From Neofusicoccum parvum (lineage: Eukaryota > Ascomycota > Dothideomycetes > Botryosphaeriales > Botryosphaeriaceae), in the NCBI GenBank assembly GCA_020912385.1, contig CP087211.1, forward strand, positions 1,612,001 through 1,676,000: 64,000 nucleotides of DNA, in the 5' to 3' direction. The position numbers and the translations under genes were made by a program. Under the pieces are notes generated by a model. It searched no databases. It saw only the letters and a program-made list of their open reading frames with translations, and was not told the DNA's origin. Within the stretch, counting starts at the first letter, position 1, and each line of letters begins with the position of its first letter. Positions 56,374-64,000 of the stretch are shown in pieces.

Positions 56374-58260
56374 GGTGAGAAGTGCTAATGCTTCTGGTGT
56401 TTGGGTGCATTTCCTTTGGTGGCGTTTTTGATTTAAAGAGTAAATCCCTTAGAGCATTTCTACTGGTAGAAACTAACAAGATTGAATATGTCTATATAAG
56501 ACTAACGGAGTAGAGTACAAACGTTGAAGATGTAGAGCATAGACCGTAGATACCCTTCGGTGTTGAAGATTGTTTCTGTAAATATCTGTGTGTATTTTCA
56601 TCTGCATTTGTTTGCGGGGGTTCCGTGGTTTATATGGGGTTCAGATGCGGTTTCGATTGTTTCTTTTTTCCCTGTTCTTTCTTTAGTACCCGTAGTGGTT
56701 GGCGTACTTGACCTTATATCAGAGAGTGAATTTAAAGAACTTATTGGGCATTTCCTTTATTCTCTTGACTTCGACATCGCGCGCCACACCCTCACCTACT
56801 GTACCCGATCCGGACCTACAGCGTCGATTCTACACTCTTGATTCCCCGGGCGCGTACTCCAACAAGGAGTCTTTTTTCTTGGATTTCTCGCAGCTGCGTC
56901 AAAAAACTGAAACTAAACTTGCGCTAGACCAAGAGACGGACATAAAAGTTTGCCAGAGAATCAAAGGGTGATAGATTGCTAGTCGGAAAAGCCCAAAGGG
57001 TTAATAGACGGCCACCAGCCCTGTCATGGGAAGATAATACCTGGATAGCTCGTGATGATCGAGGAACTTTAAGATTACTACAAGAGAAACAGAGAAGAGC
57101 TCGGCCAAGATCCGCACAGCTTGTGGTGTATATAACATAGCTCTCAGATTCGACGACTTGCTCTCCATATACTAAAGCGCTGCTAACAATCCGTTGCGCT
57201 TCCAACAGACGCCCACCTGACTCCCTAAAGTCCTAGCTTTCTTCTTCGCATGAAAGAACGAGAAGCTGGCATCAAGATACTACCAGGGCAGAATTATAGC
57301 AAAACCTAAGGGTTCAATGTAGAGCATCATTAGTTTTATCACTGTATCCACGCTACTCGACGACCAGGGCCTCAAGTATGAAAGTAAAGCATCTGCTCGA
57401 TTCTCTCCCTCCTCCCAAACAGACCTCGAATTACAAGAACACGAATTAAAGATATCCCGGCTGTCAGCCTATCAACATCGCCAATCTCGACCGGATTCCC
57501 CGTGAAGGAGATGCCGAACACCCTGTCTACCTCATACGATTTTCCGATGTCAGGAAAGACCACACCGATAAGCCGGCTACCCTCACCAAATACGATCACA
57601 CCTTCTGCGGGTCCTCACAGCCCAGTCTCTGGAAAGGTGCTGATCTGCGTACCGGCATTGTCTTTTGTGGGCTGGACCGATTGTTAATCGTTCAATCTGG
57701 CCAATTTACAGGAGCAGGTCCGCAGAGTGCATCTCCGCATCAGATTCATTATCTTCTAGATACTAGCGTTCATCAAGAAGCCCACTTCAGAGGTACCAAG
57801 CATCCCTACGCTATAGTAAGACCATCTACTGAGCTACTCCACAAACCGTTCTTCCAGGAATCACGGTGTCGTTCAAACAGAAAGGCTTATACAGTGCAGA
57901 TAATTTAGTGGGGGTGGCCGACTATCTCAGAGATACCATGTACCGGCAAAAATCGAGAATAATCTCACGAAGGGGTCGTCTAACAGCCAGAGAGTGGAGC
58001 AATAACTTGTCTTTGGGACAAAACACATTCAGGGGAAATCTTCAGATGTAGAGGTTGGATCAATAAATCCGCCTCACAAATAATAACTTCATATTCATAA
58101 GGAGCGACTCGATGATATCAGAATCGAGAAAAAAGACGTAAAGCAGAAGAGCAGCCAAGAGGCGACAATCAACTTTAACGTCCTTTGAGCAATCTGTGCT
58201 ATTTGGAGTTTACCTCCCCTTTGCATAGCCTTCGTGAATTCTAGCAAGTATCCGTCATGC
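56374..58260. other. Gene-poor stretch, AT-richer
   Basis: 1.9 kb without a confident gene, at the edge of the GlcNAc cluster. Composition is more AT-rich than elsewhere and frames are short, except for the orphan frame described separately. It could be a decayed gene or old repeat, but no terminal repeats or transposase motif were seen. Confidence 0.4.
57450..57908 (+). pseudogene. Orphan open frame, possible gene remnant
   Basis: A stop-free stretch of 152 codons. It reads like protein (NIANLDRIPREGDAEHPVYL, then DLRTGIVFCGLDRLLIVQSG) with balanced residues, but has no suitable ATG at its start and ends without a recognisable domain. The flanking sequence in other frames is broken. It may be the remains of an inactivated gene or an exon of an undetected one. 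Not recognised; the pseudogene label is tentative. Confidence 0.25.
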
Positions 58261-60845
58261 TTAGCATGAACCCTCAGATCCACCGATCTGGCTGGCTTCG
58301 CAACCGTCCGGATAGAAGAAAGAAGCAACACTGGGTTAGGTCAGCTTCCAGCTCTAATTCAAGTTGCACTAGAAAACTTACGCAATGATTACATAGGCAG
58401 CAATCAGCAGAGAACCCTCGAGGTAGTTACTTCGTCCGTCAAGAATGAGGAAGTTGATGACGAAAGCCGTGACAAATAGGGAGACGGTCTCAAAGATATT
58501 GAAGTAGAGGGACATGTCTTTGCCCATGATCCAGCCAAGGATTACGATAAACGGAGTGACGAAGATAGCTGGTACGATAGTTAGCATTTTCTGTGAAAGC
58601 CCGGATCTTGAGACAACCTACCGATCTGGATACTACTGCCGACAGCAACGCCGATTGCAAGATCCATTTTGTTCTTCGCGGCCACAGTAACCGCCGTGAC
58701 GTGTTCTGCAGCGTTACCAACAATGGGGAGAATGATCAGACCGATGAAGGCCTGGCTAATACCGGTAGTCTCCACCAGAGGTTCGATAGAGTCACTCATG
58801 AAGTCTGCGCATACAGCGACCAAGCCCGTACTGATCAACAGCATCACTATAGCGGAAGTTCGAGACATCTCGTGCTTCTCCACCTCTTCCGTTGGCTCAA
58901 GTGGGGAGTTCGTGTGCCCCGGATAGGCTGCCAACGGTGGCGCAGATCCATGTGCAGAGTTGTTCGAATTCCTGTTCAGACGGTCGGGCAAAGAAGCGGT
59001 GCGACGGAGGCCACGCCCAGCTCCCGTAACAGGCCCAGCCGTGGGAGGCGGCGTGACGAACACATTGTTGGAAAGGAAACCCGGCATAGGGATTGCGGGA
59101 CGAGCAGAGAGCTGGCGCAAGTTGAACGGGCGCCTTGCCGAGCTCGAGGAGACCGGGTGACCAGTTTCGTTGGCCTCCCGCATGGTCGGTTCATCCGCGA
59201 AGCCAACACGGCGTGGATCCTTCTCGGCTTCGGATGCCTTCTTAGATTTGCGTCCTTGGTCCTTCTCGTCGAGGTTTCCATCATTTCCGCCATCAGTGGC
59301 TTGCTTCCTATGCTTCCTCTTTTGCTTCCTTCGAGTCTTTTCAGCTGGAGGAGAAGTAGAAGACCCGGCTTCAAAGTCACGGACGCGAGGTCCAGGAGCA
59401 CGAACGTCATCGGTATCAGCCTCATCGCCGCTGAGAATAGCGCCAAGGACAGAACCGCGCCTGGACGAGCTCTCTGGAGCGTTGGCTTGGTTGTCGAAAT
59501 AGGCCCGGTGGTTCTCAACTGAGGGGGAGCTCATGACTGAGGGAATCGATGGGGTGTCTTTAGTGGAGCTCGTGCTAGACTTGCGGCGCTTACGGTGCCT
59601 GAAAGCTCGCTTAATCTTCTTCGCCGTAGTGTTCGATCCAGATGAGCTATCCGTGTCCGAGCTGCTCGAGTCACTGGATGAGTCCGACGAGCTGGAAGAG
59701 TTGAGCATGTCGGCCAAGACGCCTGGGTGGGATTCTTCATCGATGATGTGCTGCGGCGTGCTCTCGTAGAGATACGCGTGCGACTTCAGCTGGAACATGA
59801 GATAAAGAACGTATACGAGGAGCAAGATCACACTGGTGCCGCGGCTGACTTGGAGAGTCTTCTCATCGGCCGTGCTGTAGCTGGAGAACGAGGCATGGAA
59901 CGCCGTCTATTGACCCGTCAGTAAAGCTGATTCGTGCTGGCCAAAGGTGAGTTTTGATGGGGCAACGTACAGGCAAGAGCAGGCTCATCACAGCCAAACT
60001 GAGCAAACAAGCACTCATCTGCGTGACCGTGCTGTTGTAGACCTAGGGCATGCATTAGCACCATGCAGGTCCACTGACTCGGCGTCATTGCTTACCTGCT
60101 CTTGGAAGCGCAAGCCACCAAGAAGGAAGGCCATGCCAAGGATAAGAAGCAAATTCGCAAGAATGGAGCCAAGCAGCGAGGCTTGGACAACGCGGATCTC
60201 GTCCTTGGCAAGCAGGATAATGAACAGGATCAACTCAACAGCGTTGCCAAAGGAGACGTTGAGCAGAGCACCCAGAGTGTCTCCAAGCCTCACGGCGACG
60301 CTTTCAGTGGCGTGGCTCAAGAGACCGGCAAGCGGAATGATAGCTATGGCGTTCATGGAGAAGACCAGCTCGTCAGACATGCCGGCCGGCTTACTAGCAA
60401 TGCCTATGGGAACGAAGACCAGCAACACGTTGACCCAGCTATAGCAGATGGCATCCTTGAGATGCTTGAAAAAGCGGATGGTGCCATTCTTCGCGCGAGT
60501 GGGAAGAGGCGGCTTCTCGGCGGAATCTAGGGTGGGAGACGGCGCTCCATCAAGCTGGGTATTGTTGGGAGGAGGGGCAGGCGGAGGCGGCGACGCGGAT
60601 GTGCTGTCGGCGACATGGTTGTGGGTTGGCTGGCTGCCCGCACTGGTGCGGCGCTCATGGTTGGGCTTGGGCTTCTCGGAAGTGGTTGTGGATGAGGCTG
60701 AGGCTGTAGAAGGCTCCGTGCCATTGCTGGGCGGGTTGCTCAGTGGAAGAATGGACCGCTGGGCGCTTCGGGGCTGGCGGTTCGAGGCATGTGCTTTTGC
60801 CCACGAGTTGATACGGTCTAGAAGGCGATTAGAGGGATCTCCCAT
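58261..60845 (-). CDS. Vacuolar Ca2+/H+ exchanger (VCX1-like) with long cytosolic insert
   Basis: Sequesters cytosolic Ca2+ into the vacuole in exchange for protons. Exons (minus) 60845-60096, 60042-59971, 59906-58622, 58568-58382 and 58330-58261 give 787 residues. The N-terminal ~120 residues are disordered. The c-1 repeat is GDTLGALLNVSFGNAVELIL; the c-2 repeat is LPIVGNAAEHVTAVTVAAKN, both with the essential Glu. Between the halves (~320-615) is a Ser/Asp-rich and Arg/Lys-rich insert (SSSSSDSSSDSSSSDTDSSS) about 300 residues long. Yeast Vcx1 lacks it, which is why this protein is nearly twice as long. The tail ends VIIAVASFFYPDGCEASQ. The insert may be a regulatory, phosphorylated loop. 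It is the second CAX-family gene in the window. Confidence 0.88.
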
Positions 60846-62871
60846 CGAGGTGTGGTTCGCGCGGGTGCGAAGAGTGAAAGGTGTCGGAGGGAAGCCAAGG
60901 GCAGGCCGGGGCTAATAAGCACATGATAAGGCGGGACGAGGCGCCAGGAGCATTCCGGACGAGCCGCTAAGCGTGGGTCGCAGGCGTGGCCAAGAGGGCT
61001 TGCTCCACGTTGCCGCTGGGCGGGCTGGGATGTGGTCGACTTACGCATATCCGAGGGCTGGCCACTCAGAGGGCTGTGTCAGGCCGAGCTGCTGCGCACG
61101 TCGACCGGGCTGCTGGAGGCGCGAGAAACGGCGGGAGCGCGGGCGAAGGAGAGAGAGGGCGGCCAGAGGGCTGACAGCGGAAACGGCGCGCCTCTTGAGC
61201 GAACTAGCGCGGCGCGTTGTCTTCACGGCTGCCGTTTGTCGCGACCTTGGTCTGGCAACAGCCCCTTTGCTTGCTGGGCCTGGCCACCCAAGTACGTCAC
61301 GCCAAGGCACGAAGGCAGCAACTGAGCCACAGTGTGGCGTCCGCGCCGCCCGCGATTGGCCGCCTTCGCTTCCTCACGTGCGCGCGACGCAAATCCGGGC
61401 GGCGGATCCACCGCCCGCGCGCAGCACCGCAGTGGCAGCGCCAGCCGCGAGCCAGCGATGGCGCCCCAGAAGCAACGACCGACAACGCGTTCCACACGTC
61501 AGGACCGGCCGCAGCGCCCCCAACCAGACCAGCGCCGGCATGGCGCAATCGATGTGACTCCGAGCCCTGCCTGCAGCATGAGATAACGAGCGTCGCCTCT
61601 CGTCTTGGCGGCCACACGTCGCGAAAGCGGATACGCCTGCAGCACCATGCACTGTCCGTGTCCGTGGGCTGCCCGCTGCGACACGGACGCCGGCCTGGCA
61701 GCCTCACTCGCAGTCAGCCGCCGCGCAGCACGGCCGTCGCAGCCGAGCGAGCCCACGCGCTTTGACGTCTCGATGACTCCTCGCAAAAATGAAGCCAAGG
61801 CTCCTCGAACACGCTTGAACACACGCGGCGCAAAGGCCGTAAAGGCCGGCACATGAGCTGTTGCGAGGCGCCAGCGACTCGGCACGCGCGCCGAATCCCG
61901 ACCAACGGCACGACGATGGGCGGTTCAGGGGCTGTCCACGAAGCAAATGGCATCTTTCGTCCTCACCGCATGCTCCGCTTACGTCTATCAGCATCCAGGG
62001 AGAGCGGGGTGAGCTCATGTGTCTTCTTCCGTCGCTCCCTGGCCGCGGGATCGGCGCGAACTATTGCTGCGCTGCCTCTCCCCAAGCTTCCTGGCTTCGC
62101 ACCGTCCGTCTTCGCCGCAGCAACGAGAAAGCTTGTCCGGCTATGGAAGGCGGAGGACGGCAACGGGGCGGAGGGACTGTACGACGTCCTTCCTTGATTT
62201 CCTGCAGCAGTGAAAGCCACGGTGAGCTGGAACACCCGTTCTGACGAGGCTTACGTATCGTTTTCTACGAAGTAAACTTGCATCTGAATGGCTGCTTCAA
62301 CGCTCTGTGCGGTTTCTACTATTGCTATAATACACGCCCTGACCCCATGTGACCCAGATGCGCGAATTCGAATACGCACCTGTATGCTGACCTTCGAGCC
62401 AGTGAGACGCGAACCAATACTGGCTGTAGATCTATATTTCATTGCACACGCATCGCTCGTTGTTCCATCGCCGTTCCGATTCTTCCGGGTCTAGCCCGGT
62501 CTTTACGCTCCCTTGGGTCACATGCCCAACATCGTGGTTCGCTCGCAAGATAGTAGCAGTAACGTTCGGACGCTTGCCGCAGCCGATGGCTGGCCTGAAG
62601 GGCCTTGGGCAACCAAACCTGGCTACGTGGACGTTTACTACATTGGACTGGATACCTTTGACACACTGAGCAGTTTTTTGTGTCCGAGCGAATGCTTCAT
62701 ACGTGGTCAGTTTGTGAAGTATTGCATCAGGAACATACTCCTTACACATGGGACAGGCGAAGCATTCTGCCGGACGCGAATGCGCAGTGAAGAGAATACT
62801 CAACCAACCCGCACGAACGCTTCCGCTATTCATGAAAAATAGGCATGTGTTGCAACGATGTCCGAACCGAA
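60846..62871. other. Intergenic, GC-rich then AT-rich
   Basis: VCX1-like promoter and the downstream flank of the RING gene. 60.96-61.8 kb is another GC-rich island with shadow frames on both strands. The minus frame 62432-62833 contains CPMCKEYVPDAILHKL, a lone Cys-x2-Cys that is weakly RING-like, but no full domain. No gene is called. Confidence 0.4.
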
Positions 62872-63219
62872 CTAGTAACTATGGGCTGGATGGCGTTGCA
62901 CCATCTTCTGCCTCGCAGCGATCAGAAACTCAGCGGGCAGTGAAGCAATAAGTTCGAGATTCAAGTGCGATCTCCAATTGCGGAAGAAAATGTTCTTTAT
63001 CGTGTTTTTCTGCTGATTGATTGAGTCTCGCATCAAACAATTTGCATGATTACTCGACGTCCTCTTCCCGAGTAATTCGAGGATCTCACCGAACTGTCAG
63101 TCACTGCTTATCTAACAATACTTGTGCTAAGGATATCTTATTCGATTGGATTTTTAAGTATGTTTGCTCGTAATATTAATACTTACATCAGCCACTCCCG
63201 CAACACCATTTGAGCATCC

Positions 63220-63990
63220 TCAAGCAAGAGATACGAGATAATCATCAGGAATACGGTACAGTTCTGCAGCGATAGCCGACTGAATGAGTACCTGTGTAAG
63301 GCGCCTGTTCGTTGGACCAACACGTCCAGCAGGCAATTCAGCCCAGGCCTCGTCGAGGGAAGTCGAACCGGAGTTCGGCATACCACCCCGCAGATGCTCC
63401 GCTGCAGCAAGTATCAGGAAGTTTTCCAGATCAGCAACCTGAACGGAATCCTCGTGATGACGCACAAGCCAACGTGCCGCCACCTCCACGCCCTCCTCTA
63501 CTCCACGAGCATCCTCTGGACTCACTCGAAAGTCCGTCGGCCACCGATCAATAACGAACAGCTTGATCCTCAGAGTGTGAATGGCCAAGGCAACATACCC
63601 AAGACGGGTGATGGTCTGGTCTCGCAGCGCAGCGCTCTCTTCCGCTTCCAGCGGAAGATACTCCAGGGGGTCTCCAACCCACCGGTCTGCTAAATTCTCG
63701 TGGACGTAGTGAGGTGTAACTCGAGTGTACAGCTCGCACCCACAAATGGGACATGCTGTCTTGTTTAGCCATGAGTACCGTTTATCTAGGCATCGGCGTC
63801 CGATGATGTGTCTACATTTATGGAAGCGGACTAGCTCCTCGACTTTCCCGTGGGCATCAGGCTCACCGAATGTCTCCCAACAACCGCTGCACCTATCCCG
63901 CTGCTCCTCAGTGATTTCCTCCGGTCGGATCTCCTGGACCCAGTCACGGAGGAACTCAGCGTATGCTGGAATACCGTTGTTGGAAGCCAT
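63220..63990 (-). CDS. RING-type zinc-finger protein, 3' end uncertain
   Basis: Possible ubiquitin-ligase-like protein of a fungal family not recognised by name. The ATG at 63990 gives 256 residues to a TGA at 63220. Residues ~33-95 have a RING-like pattern: CSGC (~33), then FHKCRHIIGRRCL, then ACPICGCEL. The remainder is helical, with RLGYVALAIHTLRIKLFVID and AARWLVRHHEDSVQVADL. The same frame continues past the TGA (GCSNGVAGVAD) to a GTAAGT donor at 63186. From there it can splice to an exon at 63093-62872 (FGEILELLG...IASLPAEFLIAARQKM, stop TAG). So the C-terminus may be longer, or the gene may carry a premature stop. Confidence 0.55.
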   Translation of the reverse strand: MASNNGIPAYAEFLRDWVQEIRPEEITEEQRDRCSGCWETFGEPDAHGKVEELVRFHKCRHIIGRRCLDKRYSWLNKTACPICGCELYTRVTPHYVHENLADRWVGDPLEYLPLEAEESAALRDQTITRLGYVALAIHTLRIKLFVIDRWPTDFRVSPEDARGVEEGVEVAARWLVRHHEDSVQVADLENFLILAAAEHLRGGMPNSGSTSLDEAWAELPAGRVGPTNRRLTQVLIQSAIAAELYRIPDDYLVSLA

Positions 63991-64000
63991 GCTTGACAAC

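Noticed and set aside
1..64000. tRNA genes, CRISPR arrays, intact transposons
   Set aside because: I looked for tRNA T-loop cores, regularly spaced repeats, and transposase or reverse-transcriptase motifs and found none. A dedicated scan could still find a weak candidate.

Overview
The window is nuclear DNA of a filamentous ascomycete (Pezizomycotina; Dothideomycetes is only a guess from the overall gene style). The reasons are short introns with GTRNGT donors, CTRAY branch points and YAG acceptors, one gene per roughly 2-3 kb on both strands, a HET-domain protein, Mcm21/CENP-O and Nse1 homologues, and a GlcNAc utilisation cluster of the kind described in Trichoderma. No tRNA, rRNA, CRISPR array or intact transposon was seen. 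All exon boundaries were worked out by eye from frame, splice consensus and protein continuity, and no transcript data were available.

Layout. 0.2-13.3 kb holds housekeeping and membrane genes: a VNX1-type vacuolar cation/H+ antiporter, a secreted cysteine-containing protein, an armadillo-repeat (SmgGDS-like) protein, DPM3, a mitochondrial oxidoreductase-like protein and a CENP-O/Mcm21 kinetochore protein. 13.6-18.9 kb holds four minus-strand tandem paralogues of an unrecognised family. Each begins with a 5-nt coding exon (ATG GG), and a second intron sits at the same place and phase in all four. 19.4-32.5 kb carries an MFS monocarboxylate-type transporter, a proline-rich protein with a BTB-like core, an unknown protein, a HET protein and a coiled-coil spindle-pole protein, followed by NSE1 at 33.0-34.1 kb.

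34.8-56.4 kb is a complete N-acetylglucosamine catabolic cluster: GlcN-6-P deaminase (dam1), GlcNAc transporter (ngt1), GlcNAc kinase/hexokinase (hxk3), an Ndt80-like regulator (ron1), a GH3 beta-N-acetylglucosaminidase fused to a GNAT domain (nag3) and GlcNAc-6-P deacetylase (dac1). Together they release GlcNAc from chitin-derived or glycan-derived oligomers, import it, phosphorylate it, deacetylate it, and deaminate it to fructose-6-phosphate, with a dedicated regulator inside the cluster. The dam1/ngt1 and nag3/dac1 pairs are divergent and share promoters. Unusually large intergenic stretches (4.2 and 3.3 kb) separate ngt1, hxk3 and ron1.

56.4-64 kb has a gene-poor stretch with an orphan open frame, then a VCX1-like Ca2+/H+ exchanger and a RING-type protein whose 3' end is ambiguous.

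The least explained items are the four-gene tandem family with its micro-exon and myristoylation-like N-termini, the start codon of dam1 that appears to be split by an intron, and a 7-nt micro-exon in nag3.
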